A stretch of DNA of 64,000 bases from REEB506 sp049317545 (GCA_049317545.1 JBMOIB010000004.1:19395-83394), one strand, 5' to 3'. Shown: positions 7,521-16,549, counted from the first letter of the stretch. Numbers and translations: made by a program. The notes: generated by a model not told the origin, from the sequence alone.

Positions 7521-8498
7521 ATGAACGCGCCCATGAGCCCGCGGCGAGACCTCTATCCCAGCATCGAACCGTTTCGTGCGGAGATGAAACAGGTCAGCGA
7601 CCTGCATGTCCTGCATTTCGAGCAATGCGGCACGCCGAATGGTTTGCCCGCACTTGCCCTCCATGGCGGTCCCGGCGGGGGAACAAGTCCGGAAATGCGG
7701 CGGTTCTTCGATCCCGCGCGGTATTGCCTGACCCTGTTCGACCAACGCGGCTGCGGGCGATCTACGCCGCATGCGGAAATCCGCGAAAACACGACCTGGG
7801 ACCTGGTCGCCGACATCGAGCGGCTGCGCCTCCATCTGGGCGTCGAAAAATGGCTGGTGTTCGGCGGATCTTGGGGCTCGACCCTGGCGCTCGCCTACGC
7901 CGCCAAGCACCCTGAGCGGGTCGCGGCGCTGGTCCTGCGCGGCGTTTTCCTGCTGACAGAAGCGGAAGTGCGCTGGTTCTACCAGGACGGCGCCTCGCAC
8001 ATCTTCCCCGACGCCTTCGAGCGCTACGTCGCCGCGATCCCGGAGGCTGAGCGCTCCGACCTGATCGGCGCCTTCCATCGCCGCTTGTTCGGCGTCGATA
8101 GGGCCGCGAGCATCGCTGCGGCGCGCGCCTGGGCGAAATGGGAGGGCGAGACGATTTCGTTCGCCGGCCCGCCCGCTCTGCCGCCCCGCTTCCATGACGA
8201 CCGCTTCGTCGAAGCCTTCGCGCGCATCGAATGCCATTACTTCGCGAACAAGGGCTTCTTCGCGCGCGACGGCTGGCTGCTTGAACAGGCGGCGCAGTAT
8301 CGCCTTATTCCGGGCCGGATCGTGCACGGGCGCTACGACGTCTGCACGCCCATGTCGTCAGCCTGGGCGCTCAAGAACGTCTGGCCGGAAGCGCAACTCG
8401 ACATCGTCGGCGACGCCGGACATTCGAGCCTTGAACCGGGCATCGTGGACGCCCTGGTGCGGGCAACAGATCATTTCGCGTCGTCCCTGCGCTGGTGA
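7521..8498 (+). CDS. pip: Prolyl aminopeptidase (S33)
   Basis: The protein has 325 residues. It shows the family signature LHGGPGGGTSPEMRRFFDP (oxyanion hole), then the helix after FDQRGCGRSTPH, the nucleophile elbow VFGGSWGSTLALAYA, and a C-terminal DAGHSSLEPG His. PSIEPFRAEMKQVSDLH at the N-terminus is also typical. The enzyme removes N-terminal proline from peptides in the cytoplasm. The frame could begin at a TTG at 7515, but the ATG at 7521 is preferred; an ATG at 7533 is also possible. The gene ends immediately next to the convergent rodA stop, with no intergenic base. Confidence 0.93.
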   Translation: MNAPMSPRRDLYPSIEPFRAEMKQVSDLHVLHFEQCGTPNGLPALALHGGPGGGTSPEMRRFFDPARYCLTLFDQRGCGRSTPHAEIRENTTWDLVADIERLRLHLGVEKWLVFGGSWGSTLALAYAAKHPERVAALVLRGVFLLTEAEVRWFYQDGASHIFPDAFERYVAAIPEAERSDLIGAFHRRLFGVDRAASIAAARAWAKWEGETISFAGPPALPPRFHDDRFVEAFARIECHYFANKGFFARDGWLLEQAAQYRLIPGRIVHGRYDVCTPMSSAWALKNVWPEAQLDIVGDAGHSSLEPGIVDALVRATDHFASSLRW

Positions 8499-9644
8499 CT
8501 ACCAGAGCACGCCGCGGCTTGAGATCGACGTCTCGCGGTGCAGGTGGATCGACAAGACGATCGACATGCCGATCATCACGGTGAGCATGGCCGTGCCGCC
8601 GAACGACAGCAGCGGCAGCGGGATGCCGACGACTGGGATCAGTCCAATCACCATCGACGTGTTGATGAACACGTAGAGACCGAGCGTCACGGCTACGCCA
8701 GATGCGGCGAGCCGCCCGAACATTGTGCGCGAACGTAACGCCGTCGTCATGGTCAGGGCGAGCGCGATGCCGAACAATCCGAGCACCACGAATGCGCCGA
8801 CGAGGCCGAATTCCTCTACGATCATCGTGAAGATGAAATCGGTGTGCTTTTCGGGAAGGAAATCGAGCTGCGACTGCGGACCTTTGAGATAGCCATGCCC
8901 GAGCAGGCCGGCCGCCCCGATCGCGATCTTCGATTGCAGCACGTGATAGCCCGACCCGAGCGGATCGTTTTCAAGGCCCAGGAACACGTTGACGCGGTCG
9001 CGCTGATAGCCCTGCAGAACGGAGAAATACGCGTAGACCGCGGCGGCCACAGCAGCGATCCCGGCGGGAATGATGTAGCGCCATTTGAGCCCCGCCAGGA
9101 ACATCACGCCGACGCCTGAACCGGCCACCAGCAGCGCGGTGCCAAGGTCAGGTTGGTGCATGATGAGCGCGGTCGGCATGCCGATCATCACGAGCGGAAC
9201 GAAAAGCGCGATGAGCCCGTCCGGCTTGATGCGGCGCGAGTCCAGAAGGCCCTGATAATAGCGCGCCAGCGCCAGCACGATCGCGATCTTCATGATCTCA
9301 GATGGCTGCAGCTGAACCGGGCCGAGATCCAGCCAGCGCTGCGCACCCATGCGCGTGGCGCCGACCACTTCGACAGCGACCAGCAATAGCAGCGAGACTG
9401 CATAGAGCGGATAGGCCATCGCGAGCCAAATCCGCACGTCGACGATCGCCAGCACAAGCGTCAGGATCAGGATCAATCCGAACCGCGACGCGTGCGCCAA
9501 CGGCATGCCGGCCCAGGAGCCGTCCGTCACCGAAAAGTGCATCACGACGCCAATGCACGCGAGCGCGCACAATACCGTGATGAGCCCCCAATTGAGCCTG
9601 GCGAGACGTTCGCCGAAGCTTCGATACCCGGCCGCCGTGGTCAT
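8499..9644 (-). CDS. rodA: Rod shape-determining peptidoglycan polymerase RodA
   Basis: This 381-residue SEDS-family glycosyltransferase has about ten transmembrane helices. Diagnostic segments are GATRMGAQRWLDLGPVQLQPSE, LVAGSGVGVMFLAGL, LLGHGYLKGPQSQLDFLPE with HTDFIF, and VVGIPLPLLSFGGTAML near the C-terminus. It polymerises lipid II glycan strands in the inner membrane, working with the PBP2 transpeptidase encoded just upstream, and its ATG overlaps the mrdA stop by four bases. It is the last gene of the five-gene elongasome operon. Confidence 0.96.
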   Translation of the reverse strand: MTTAAGYRSFGERLARLNWGLITVLCALACIGVVMHFSVTDGSWAGMPLAHASRFGLILILTLVLAIVDVRIWLAMAYPLYAVSLLLLVAVEVVGATRMGAQRWLDLGPVQLQPSEIMKIAIVLALARYYQGLLDSRRIKPDGLIALFVPLVMIGMPTALIMHQPDLGTALLVAGSGVGVMFLAGLKWRYIIPAGIAAVAAAVYAYFSVLQGYQRDRVNVFLGLENDPLGSGYHVLQSKIAIGAAGLLGHGYLKGPQSQLDFLPEKHTDFIFTMIVEEFGLVGAFVVLGLFGIALALTMTTALRSRTMFGRLAASGVAVTLGLYVFINTSMVIGLIPVVGIPLPLLSFGGTAMLTVMIGMSIVLSIHLHRETSISSRGVLW

Positions 9645-11668
9645 GCCCGCTTCCGATCCTTGGTTTCGAGCGCCGCGATCGTTTTGGCTTTTCGCGCGCT
9701 CGGGTCAGCGAGCAGCACGGCGCGCATGACGTCGCGCGCAATCGGCGCCGCAACCGCCGAACCGCCGCCGCCGTGCTCGACGACCACCGCGCATGCATAG
9801 CGCGCCGCATCGTTCGGCCCGTAGCAGACGAACAGTGCGTGGTCGCGCAGCTCCCAGTCGAGGTCCTCGTTGCGCTTGACGCCGCGCACGCGCTCGGCGG
9901 CGGTGATGACGCGCACCTGCGCCGTGCCGGTCTTGCCGTTGATCTGCACTTCGGCGGCGCCAGGCGGCGCGCCCACGGCATCGATCGCGCGACCGGTCAC
10001 GGGGTCGCGGACAAGGCCAAGCCGGTTCCTGGCGTAAGCAGTCCCGCCAGGCTCGTTGCTCACCCCGTTCATGCCGGTGAGGACCAGCTCACGCGCACGA
10101 TCCGACAACGCGAGTTTCTTCGGCTCGATGCGCGGCCGTGGCGCGCCGCCCTCGCGCACCAGGCGCGGCGTGACGCCGAGGCCGCCGTTCGCGAACCGCG
10201 CAGTCATGACGGCCAGTTGCAGCGGCGTGCACACGATGTCGCCCTGACCGATTGCGGCGTTGAGCGTCAGGCCCGACGTCCATTCGCCCTTGCCGATCTT
10301 GCGCCACCAGGCCGGATCCGGAATGACGCCCTCAAGCGTTGCTGGCACGCCGATGTCGTGCTTTTGGCCGAGCCCCATGAGGCGCGCCACATCGGCGATC
10401 CGTTGCGGCCCGGCGCGCAACGACGCCTGGTAGAAGTAGACGTCGCACGAATGCTTGATCGCGTCGTGCAGGTCCACCGATCCGTGCCCGCCGCGCTTCC
10501 AGCAGTGGAAATTGCGCCCGCCGAACGGAAAGAAGCCAGGGCAGTTGACGCGCCATTTCGGATCGACGCCGGCCTCCACGACCGCTGCGCCGGTGACGAG
10601 TTTGAACGTCGAGCCCGGATGATAAGCGCCGGTGACGCACTTGTGGAACAGAGGCTTGTACTTGTCCTCGTTCAATTCCTTGAACGCCGCCGACCCGATG
10701 CCGTTCACGAACTGATTGGGGTCGAAGCCCGGCGACGAGCCGAGAATGATGAGGTCGCCGTCCCAAATGTCCATGACGACGCATGCAGCCGACTCTCCGC
10801 TCATCCGCTCCATGGCGTAGCGCTGAAGATCGGCGTCAATGGTGGTGATGATCGGCGAGCCGCGCACAGGCGCCTTGGCCTCGCGCTGATCCTCGCCAAT
10901 GGCGCGGCCCGATGCATTGACCTCAACCAGGGCGATGCCCGGTTCACCGCGCAATTCGTTTTCCAGCGCCGCTTCAAGCCCGGCCTTGCCGACGCGCACG
11001 TCCGGATGCCGCAGATAACGCGCGCGCGCGCTTTCGAAACGCTCGCCAGGCAGCGCCTTCGGTCCAAGGCCGGCCGCGAGGCGATCGTCTTGTTCTACCT
11101 TGTCGATTTCTCGCTGGTTGGCCTTTTGGACATAGCCGATCGGGTGCGCGAACGCCGCCGTGTACGGATAGAATCTCTGCTGGCCGACCTCGACGATAAC
11201 GCCGGGCAAGTCCGGGAGACGCACGTTGACGGCGGCGAATTCGTCCCAGGTCAGGCCGTTCTTGATCAGCACGTCGTCGAATTTGCGCTTGTTGCGCACG
11301 TCGCGCAGGCGGCGCTGGATGGCCGCTTCGCTGAGATTAACGTATGCGGCGACCTTGCGCAGCGTTTCTTCCACTCCGTCCTTGGCGTTCTCCGGGCGGA
11401 TCGAGACGCGATAATCCGGGCTCGTAATGGCCAGTTCGACGCCGAACCGGTCATAGATCACACCCCGTCGCGGCACGATCGGACGCGCATCGTAGCGATT
11501 GCTCTCGGCGGCGCGGGTGTATTCCTTGTCGACGAAATCCTGCGTCTGCAGATAGACCAACCGCCCGCCAATCGCGGCGAGCGCGCCGGCGCCGCCGCCG
11601 CCGAGGATGAGCGCCCGGCGGCTGAAAATCCCCATCAAATCGCGTTTTGCGGTTGGCTTGTAATTCAT
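9641..11668 (-). CDS. mrdA: Penicillin-binding protein 2, elongasome transpeptidase
   Basis: The protein has 675 residues, with an N-terminal membrane anchor (ALILGGGGAGALAAIGG) and a dimerisation domain starting RGVIYDRFGVELA. The transpeptidase domain carries the active-site tetrad YHPGSTFKLVTG, the second motif KHSCDVYFYQ (S-x-D/N), and the third motif KTGTAQ. WTSGLTLNAAIGQGDIVCTP is the conserved strand before the active-site floor. It cross-links side-wall peptidoglycan in the periplasm with RodA. The position between mreD (four bases upstream) and rodA (four-base overlap) fixes it as PBP2 rather than the divisome FtsI. Confidence 0.96.
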   Translation of the reverse strand: MNYKPTAKRDLMGIFSRRALILGGGGAGALAAIGGRLVYLQTQDFVDKEYTRAAESNRYDARPIVPRRGVIYDRFGVELAITSPDYRVSIRPENAKDGVEETLRKVAAYVNLSEAAIQRRLRDVRNKRKFDDVLIKNGLTWDEFAAVNVRLPDLPGVIVEVGQQRFYPYTAAFAHPIGYVQKANQREIDKVEQDDRLAAGLGPKALPGERFESARARYLRHPDVRVGKAGLEAALENELRGEPGIALVEVNASGRAIGEDQREAKAPVRGSPIITTIDADLQRYAMERMSGESAACVVMDIWDGDLIILGSSPGFDPNQFVNGIGSAAFKELNEDKYKPLFHKCVTGAYHPGSTFKLVTGAAVVEAGVDPKWRVNCPGFFPFGGRNFHCWKRGGHGSVDLHDAIKHSCDVYFYQASLRAGPQRIADVARLMGLGQKHDIGVPATLEGVIPDPAWWRKIGKGEWTSGLTLNAAIGQGDIVCTPLQLAVMTARFANGGLGVTPRLVREGGAPRPRIEPKKLALSDRARELVLTGMNGVSNEPGGTAYARNRLGLVRDPVTGRAIDAVGAPPGAAEVQINGKTGTAQVRVITAAERVRGVKRNEDLDWELRDHALFVCYGPNDAARYACAVVVEHGGGGSAVAAPIARDVMRAVLLADPSARKAKTIAALETKDRKRA

Positions 11669-11672
11669 GAGA

Positions 11673-12185
11673 TCAGGCCTTCGCCCTGCCGACGATATAG
11701 AGCGGTCGAACCAGCGGAAAGAGCAACGCCGTGATGCCGGCAGCGAGCGCGAACGGTCCGATTTTCGCGGCGCCGCCCAGCGCCGGCGGCGCGATCAAAG
11801 CGGCCAGCGCGCAGACCGCGATCATGGTCGCGATAAAGCCGGCCCATTCAGTGAAAAGATTGGCCGAGCGGGTGGCCGTCGCGGCGGTCCGCCCAAGCAG
11901 GAAGCCGGCGAGATAAATGATCGCGAACAATCCGAGCGGACCACCCGACAACTGATCCTGCAGCAAACCAAGGAGGAAAAGCACGACAGGTGCGCGCCAC
12001 CCGGTTTCACCCATCGCGGCCCAGCCGTAGGCCGCCCACATGACCGCCAGCGGCAATGGCGGACTCGCCGCAAGCGGCCCCCATGGCAGCGCCGGGGCGA
12101 CCACGCAGATGAGCGCGATCACCAGCCCCGCCAGCCGGGCCAGCGACATGCGCGCGCCGGGCGCGAGGAGGCCGAGGCGGCTCAT
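11673..12185 (-). CDS. mreD: Rod shape-determining protein MreD
   Basis: The protein has 170 residues with five or six hydrophobic helices and very few charged residues. The family is poorly conserved, so the call rests mainly on size, topology, and position between mreC (four-base ATGA overlap) and mrdA. LLGLLQDQLSGGPLGLFAIIYL fits the MreD motif G-x-x-x-D-x-x-x-x-x-x-x-G. It acts in the inner membrane as part of the MreBCD-RodA-PBP2 complex. Confidence 0.88.
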   Translation of the reverse strand: MSRLGLLAPGARMSLARLAGLVIALICVVAPALPWGPLAASPPLPLAVMWAAYGWAAMGETGWRAPVVLFLLGLLQDQLSGGPLGLFAIIYLAGFLLGRTAATATRSANLFTEWAGFIATMIAVCALAALIAPPALGGAAKIGPFALAAGITALLFPLVRPLYIVGRAKA

Positions 12186-13276
12186 CGCCGGGTGGGACCA
12201 GCCGGCCCGCCGGCGGGCGCAGGCGCGACCGGCGGCGCATCGGCTTCGTCGGGCGCGACGCGCGCCGATGGCGGCGGCGGGCGCGGACCTGCTGGGCGCA
12301 CGGGCGTTGGGATGGGCGGTGCGGCGACGACCACTTCCCGCGTCGACGGCGGCGGCGGCGGCGGTCCCGTATCAACGACCGGGGCGAGGTCCGGCGGCTC
12401 GACCGGGGCGAACGGCGTCAACCGAACGAAATCAATCGGCGCGCTCGAGATGCCGAGTTTCACCCGCCAGACGCCGTCGCGCCCCACGGTGGCGCGACCA
12501 ACCGGAATGCCGGCCGGAAACAGGCCGCCATCGCCGGACGTGACGATCGATTCGCCGTCGCGCGGCGTCGAAATGCCGACGACATTCTGCAGCGCAGGCG
12601 CCGCCACGCGGATCAGGCCCTCGAGTTCGGGCGCGCCGCCCGGTTCGCCGACCAGAATGGCCCGAACCCGGCTCGTCTGCCCCATGACGGGAATCCGCGA
12701 ATTGTAGTCGTCCAGGAGCAGGATCCGCGACGAATGGCGGCCGACCGACACCACGCGACCGACCAATCCATTCTCATTGGCGGCGACAAAGCCGGTTTTG
12801 ACGCCCTGATCGGCGCCTGCATTGGCCAGCAAGGTGCGCCGGAACGGCCCGCCAACGTCCAGCACAAGCCGGGCGGTCAGTCCGTCCGAGGGGCGCAACG
12901 CCGCGCCGGCGCTGTGCGGGGCGACGCGCAGCAGCGATTCGTAGCGCGCGTTGCGCTCGGCCAGCGTCATCGCATAGGTGCGCCATTCGCGGAGTTCGGC
13001 GTTTTCGCGTTCGAGTTCTTTGACGCGCCCCGCGGCTGTCCACATCTGCGCGAACTGCTGCGTCAGCGAGGTCGCGCCATCGACCGGGGCTTGCCCCGCC
13101 TGGACCGCGGCGCCGATCCCGTCGTCGAGCGTCGCCTCCGGGCCGACCTGCCCCGTCGAAGGGTTTCGCAGGGCCAGAAAAGCCCATGCCGCCAAGGCCA
13201 ACGCGGCCGCAACGCCCGCGCCGATCGTGAGCCGAAAGCCGCCACCGCCTCGCCGTCCGCTTCTGCGCCTCGCCAC
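12182..13276 (-). CDS. mreC: Rod shape-determining protein MreC with a proline-rich tail
   Basis: The protein has 364 residues from a GTG at 13276, preceded by AAAGGGGG. An in-frame ATG at 13333 would add 19 residues with no clear ribosome site. The order is a basic N-terminus, one transmembrane helix (AAALALAAWAFLALR), a coiled coil (ELERENAELREWR), and two beta-barrel domains. Those barrels include VLDVGGPFRRTLLANAGADQ, GLVGRVVSVGRHSSRILLL and GGLFPAGIPVGRA. It is a periplasmic scaffold that joins MreB to PBP2. The last ~75 residues are a proline-rich, probably disordered periplasmic extension (PPPPPPS, RPAGPRPPPPS), longer than in enterobacterial MreC. Confidence 0.95.
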   Translation of the reverse strand: MARRRSGRRGGGGFRLTIGAGVAAALALAAWAFLALRNPSTGQVGPEATLDDGIGAAVQAGQAPVDGATSLTQQFAQMWTAAGRVKELERENAELREWRTYAMTLAERNARYESLLRVAPHSAGAALRPSDGLTARLVLDVGGPFRRTLLANAGADQGVKTGFVAANENGLVGRVVSVGRHSSRILLLDDYNSRIPVMGQTSRVRAILVGEPGGAPELEGLIRVAAPALQNVVGISTPRDGESIVTSGDGGLFPAGIPVGRATVGRDGVWRVKLGISSAPIDFVRLTPFAPVEPPDLAPVVDTGPPPPPPSTREVVVAAPPIPTPVRPAGPRPPPPSARVAPDEADAPPVAPAPAGGPAGPTRR

Positions 13277-13420
13277 GCAAACCCCCTTTTGGATCAGACG
13301 GACGTTTGGACCCGGACCGCGCCGACCGCTCAAAATCGCCCAGACGGGTCAAAAGACGTTAGATTTCAATTTTGAACGTAGCCCAGCGCCGGCGGCCGAC
13401 AGCTATGCGCCGCCGCGCGG

Positions 13421-14467
13421 TCAGACCTCGGGAAGGAGCAGCCGCTTGCTTTCCGGCTTGTTGAGAATTTCCAGAGCCTTGCCGCAGCCGAGCACGACGC
13501 AGCGCAACGGATCGTCGGCGACCGAGACGCGAATGGAAATGCGGTCCTGGAGAACGACATCGAGGTTGCGCAAAAGCGCGCCGCCGCCGGTCAGCATGAT
13601 CCCGTGGTCATAGATGTCGGCGGCGAGTTCCGGCGGCATCTGCTCGAACGCCTGCTTCACCGCATCGACGATTTCGGACACCGGGTCGGCCAGCGCTTCG
13701 GCGACCATGGCTTCGGTCGCCGCGATCTCCTTCGGCGTGCCGTTCATGATGTCGCGGCCCTTGATCATCATCGTGAGGCCGCCGCCCTGGTCGGGCGCCT
13801 TGGCGGTCCCGATCTCCTTCTTGATCCGCTCGGCGGTCGAATCGCCGATCAGCAGGTTTTCCGTACGGCGCAGATACTGGATGATCGCTTCATCCATTTT
13901 GTCGCCGGCGACGCGCAGCGAGCGCGACCAGACGACCCCGCCGAGCGACAGAACCGCGATTTCGGTTGTGCCGCCGCCGATGTCGACGACCATGCATCCA
14001 GAAGGATCGTCGATTTGCAGCCCCGCGCCGACGGCGGCGGCGACTGGCTCTTCGATCAGATGGACCTTGCGCGCGCCCGCGGCCTGGGCGCTTTCGAGGA
14101 TCGCGCGACGCTCGACGGCGGTTGCGCCGGTCGGCACGCAGATGATGATCTGCGGCGAGATCAGCGCCGGACGCGGCATGACCTTCTTGATGAATTGTTT
14201 GATCATTTCCTCGGCGACGTCGAAGTCGGCGATGACCCCGTCCCGGAGCGGCCGGATGACCTCCATCATGCGATGCGTCTTGCCGAGCATCGACTTGGCC
14301 TCTTGGCCAACCGCGTGGACCACCTTGCGGCCGCCCTCGGTGACGTAAGCGACCACGGACGGTTCATCGAGCACGACACCGCGACCTTTAACGTAGACCA
14401 GCGTGTTCGCGGTCCCGAGGTCGATCGCGATATCTGGCGCCACGAGTCCAAAAAGATTGCCGACCAT
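13421..14467 (-). CDS. mreB: Actin-like rod shape-determining protein MreB
   Basis: The protein has 348 residues. Phosphate-binding loops of the actin fold are clear: DIAIDLGTANTLVYVKGRGVV near the N-terminus, VVDIGGGTTEIAVLSLGGVV mid-protein, and MLTGGGALLRNLD near residue 290. IICVPTGATAVERRAI and EEPVAAAVGAGL are also diagnostic. It forms membrane-bound filaments that steer side-wall synthesis. It is the first gene of the operon, with a GAGGAA ribosome site eight bases before the ATG. The 144-base gap to mreC holds no gene and no obvious terminator. Confidence 0.98.
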   Translation of the reverse strand: MVGNLFGLVAPDIAIDLGTANTLVYVKGRGVVLDEPSVVAYVTEGGRKVVHAVGQEAKSMLGKTHRMMEVIRPLRDGVIADFDVAEEMIKQFIKKVMPRPALISPQIIICVPTGATAVERRAILESAQAAGARKVHLIEEPVAAAVGAGLQIDDPSGCMVVDIGGGTTEIAVLSLGGVVWSRSLRVAGDKMDEAIIQYLRRTENLLIGDSTAERIKKEIGTAKAPDQGGGLTMMIKGRDIMNGTPKEIAATEAMVAEALADPVSEIVDAVKQAFEQMPPELAADIYDHGIMLTGGGALLRNLDVVLQDRISIRVSVADDPLRCVVLGCGKALEILNKPESKRLLLPEV

Positions 14468-14690
14468 GCGTTCCTCGCGTCACCCGCCGGTTCGATTGGC
14501 GGACATATCGTGCTTAGCGTCGCGAACGTTACCGACCTGCAAACATTGCGCCTCAAGGCTGCAATCAACCGTCCTCACGCAATTGCGGACAACGGAACGA
14601 CCGCAAACCGTACGCGACACGTTCATTCCAAACACGATGGTTAACGTGTGGCGTGCGCCGGGGCTTGATGCAAGGGCTTGGTTCCATGCA
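14468..14690. promoter_or_regulatory. Leader and probable promoter region of the mre operon
   Basis: About 220 non-coding bases lie upstream of mreB. ATGGTTAA at 14637-14644 reads TTAACCAT on the mreB strand, which is the half-site associated with the cell-cycle regulator CtrA. It sits within a short inverted repeat (ACACGTT at 14627-14633 and AACGTGT at 14643-14649, approximate ends). I could not find a convincing -35/-10 pair. CtrA control of mreB is only a suggestion. Confidence 0.35.
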
Positions 14691-14718
14691 ATTTCGTAGC
14701 GCACATGCGCTACGAAAT
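14691..14718. repeat. 28-base palindrome across the eamA stop codon
   Basis: Two perfect 13-base arms (ATTTCGTAGCGCA and TGCGCTACGAAAT) are separated by only two bases (CA). The second arm includes the stop codon of the EamA-type gene (14712-14710). It could be a terminator stem for that gene, but it lacks a following T run on either strand. A DNA-binding operator or an RNA stability hairpin is also possible. Confidence 0.6.
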
Positions 14719-15615
14719 GCCGAAAGCGACCGCGATCACCCCTAAGGCCGTGAGCGCGGCGCCGAAAATCGCACGCCAGCCAAGACGTTCCGCAAAGAGC
14801 CGCCGGCCCGCGAAGGCGGCCATGGGGATATCGACGACCCCAACGGCGCGCACGGCCGCCGCCGGCGCCAAAGCGACAGCCGTGAACCATCCGATGCTGG
14901 CGGCGGCGCCGCAAAATCCCGCCCCCCAGGCGCGCGGCCCGGCCTTGAGAGCTACGGATAGCGCCTGGGGATCGCGCCACCCAAGCCAGAGGCCGAGTCC
15001 GGCCGTCTGCAGGAACTGAACGAAGGCCACCACGATCGCCGCCGCAAAAACCGGGTCGGCCGGCGCAACGGCATGGGCGGCGATCCGAAACGCATTGATC
15101 GAAACGCCGAACGCCGCGCCCGCGCCCAGGCCGAAGGCGGCCGCGCTGAGGCTGTCGGCCGCTCGGTCGTCGGTCGCGCGCTTTGGCCAGGAGAGAATCG
15201 CTAGTCCGATCGTCGCCACGGCGATGCCTGTCCAGCCGAGCCCGCTCAACCGGTCGCCGAACGCTAGGCCAACCAGGGCCGAGAACGGCAGTGAACTTTG
15301 CTGGAAGGCCGTGCCGATGGCGAAGCTCGCCCGGCGCATCGAAACCAGAAGCGACGCCGTCGCCAGCACCTGCGCCAGCGCCCCGATCGCAGAGGCGACC
15401 AGGAACCTGGGGGCGTCGATAATCGCCGCGGTCGGCGCATCCAGAACCGTTGCGGCGGCGAGCCAAGCCAGGGCGAACGGCAATCCGAAGGCGAACCGCA
15501 CCAGTGTCGCGCCCCATGGGCCGGCGCTCGCGACCAGATCGCGCTGGAACGCATTACGCGCCGTCTGGAAAGCCGCCGCGGCGACCGTGATGGGGATCCA
15601 AATCCAGGCGGGCAT
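14710..15615 (-). CDS. DMT-superfamily EamA-type transporter
   Basis: The protein has 301 residues with ten predicted helices arranged as two EamA repeats. The first repeat starts WIWIPITVAAAAFQTARNAF and the second follows the polar loop ILSWPKRATDDRAADS. The motif VRFAFGLPFALAWL and the end-of-protein AVGVVDIPMAAFAGRRLFAER match drug/metabolite exporters. Substrate unknown. The long upstream frame continues past the true start; the ATG at 15615 (MPAWIWIP) begins the first helix. It is divergent from the metallo-beta-lactamase gene, 79 bases away. Confidence 0.85.
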   Translation of the reverse strand: MPAWIWIPITVAAAAFQTARNAFQRDLVASAGPWGATLVRFAFGLPFALAWLAAATVLDAPTAAIIDAPRFLVASAIGALAQVLATASLLVSMRRASFAIGTAFQQSSLPFSALVGLAFGDRLSGLGWTGIAVATIGLAILSWPKRATDDRAADSLSAAAFGLGAGAAFGVSINAFRIAAHAVAPADPVFAAAIVVAFVQFLQTAGLGLWLGWRDPQALSVALKAGPRAWGAGFCGAAASIGWFTAVALAPAAAVRAVGVVDIPMAAFAGRRLFAERLGWRAIFGAALTALGVIAVAFGIS

Positions 15616-15694
15616 TCGAAACCTATGGCAGGCGGGGCGGCGGCTCGGTAGAGGCCAGTCTCCGCGTTCGCGCACTGAGACGAGAGCCTTCGCC

Positions 15695-16549
15695 ATGCTG
15701 TCTGGATTGATCTTGGCCGCCGCGCTCGCCGCAGCTTCGCCCGCAGACCATGCCGCCGCCTGTCGCGACAAGGACGGCTGGAGCGATCCCGCGCCGCCGA
15801 TCCGGATCTTCGCCAATGTCTATGGCGTGGGCACGTGCGGCATCACGGCCGTGCTGATCGTCGATCCCACGGGGCTCGTGCTGATCGATTCCGGGCCGGC
15901 GAACGCCGCGCCAATCGTCCAGCGCAACATCGAGACCCTGGGGTTCAGGATCACCGACGTGAAGCTCCTGCTCGCGACGCACGAGCATTTCGACCACGTC
16001 GGCGGCCTTGGCGCCCTTCAGGCGGCCAGCGGCGCTGCACTGCGGGTTTCCGCTCCAGCCGGGCGCGTTCTGAGCGAAGGGGCCGTCGATCCGAACGATC
16101 CGCAATTCGGCGAGATCGAACCGCCGGCAAGGGCAGCCGTCGGCCCGCCCATCGTGGATGGCGAAATCATCCGTCTCGGCGCCATTTCGCTCACCGCACA
16201 TCTGACGCCCGGCCACGTTTTCGGCGGCACGTCCTGGACGTGGCGCGCCTGCGAACGCGATCGCTGCCACTCGATCGCTTACGCAGACTCTCTCTCCGCG
16301 GTCTCGCGCGACGGCTACCGCTTCCTCGACCACCCCGACCGTGTAGAGGCCATCACGAAAAGCATCGCGACCGTCGCCAAGCTCAAGTGCGACATCCTCA
16401 TCACCCCGCATCCGTCCAGCAGCGCCCTCTTCGCCCGCCTGCACGGCGAGGCCCCACTCGTGAACCGACGCGCCTGCGCGGCCTATGCCGCCAGCGCGCG
16501 CGCCAATCTGGAAAAGCGCCTGGCCCAGGAACGGGCTGCGCGCCCCTAG
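15695..16549 (+). CDS. Subclass B3 metallo-beta-lactamase, secreted
   Basis: The protein has 284 residues with a short signal peptide (MLSGLILAAALAAASPA). The zinc ligands follow the B3 pattern: THEHFDHVGG gives His96, His98, Asp100 and His101, LTPGHVFGGTSW gives the next His, and ILITPHPSSSALFARL gives the last. The segment RDRCHSIAYADSLSAVSRDG with a following Y-R-F is a hallmark of B3 enzymes such as CAU-1 and L1, and it separates them from glyoxalase II-like proteins. It would hydrolyse beta-lactams in the periplasm. A 484-residue upstream extension of the frame is an artefact. Whether it confers resistance is not shown by sequence. Confidence 0.88.
   Translation: MLSGLILAAALAAASPADHAAACRDKDGWSDPAPPIRIFANVYGVGTCGITAVLIVDPTGLVLIDSGPANAAPIVQRNIETLGFRITDVKLLLATHEHFDHVGGLGALQAASGAALRVSAPAGRVLSEGAVDPNDPQFGEIEPPARAAVGPPIVDGEIIRLGAISLTAHLTPGHVFGGTSWTWRACERDRCHSIAYADSLSAVSRDGYRFLDHPDRVEAITKSIATVAKLKCDILITPHPSSSALFARLHGEAPLVNRRACAAYAASARANLEKRLAQERAARP

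Noticed and set aside
6351..8327. 658-residue open frame on the minus strand
   Set aside because: It covers the epoxide hydrolase and prolyl aminopeptidase, both with catalytic motifs on the plus strand.
9773..11734. 653-residue open frame on the plus strand opposite mrdA
   Set aside because: Its composition (rich in Arg, Ala, His) is that of the complement of a GC-rich coding gene. It has no domain, and mrdA on the other strand is unmistakable.
15095..16549. 484-residue frame that would extend the metallo-beta-lactamase
   Set aside because: The first 200 residues are antisense to the EamA gene. The signal peptide begins at the ATG at 15695.
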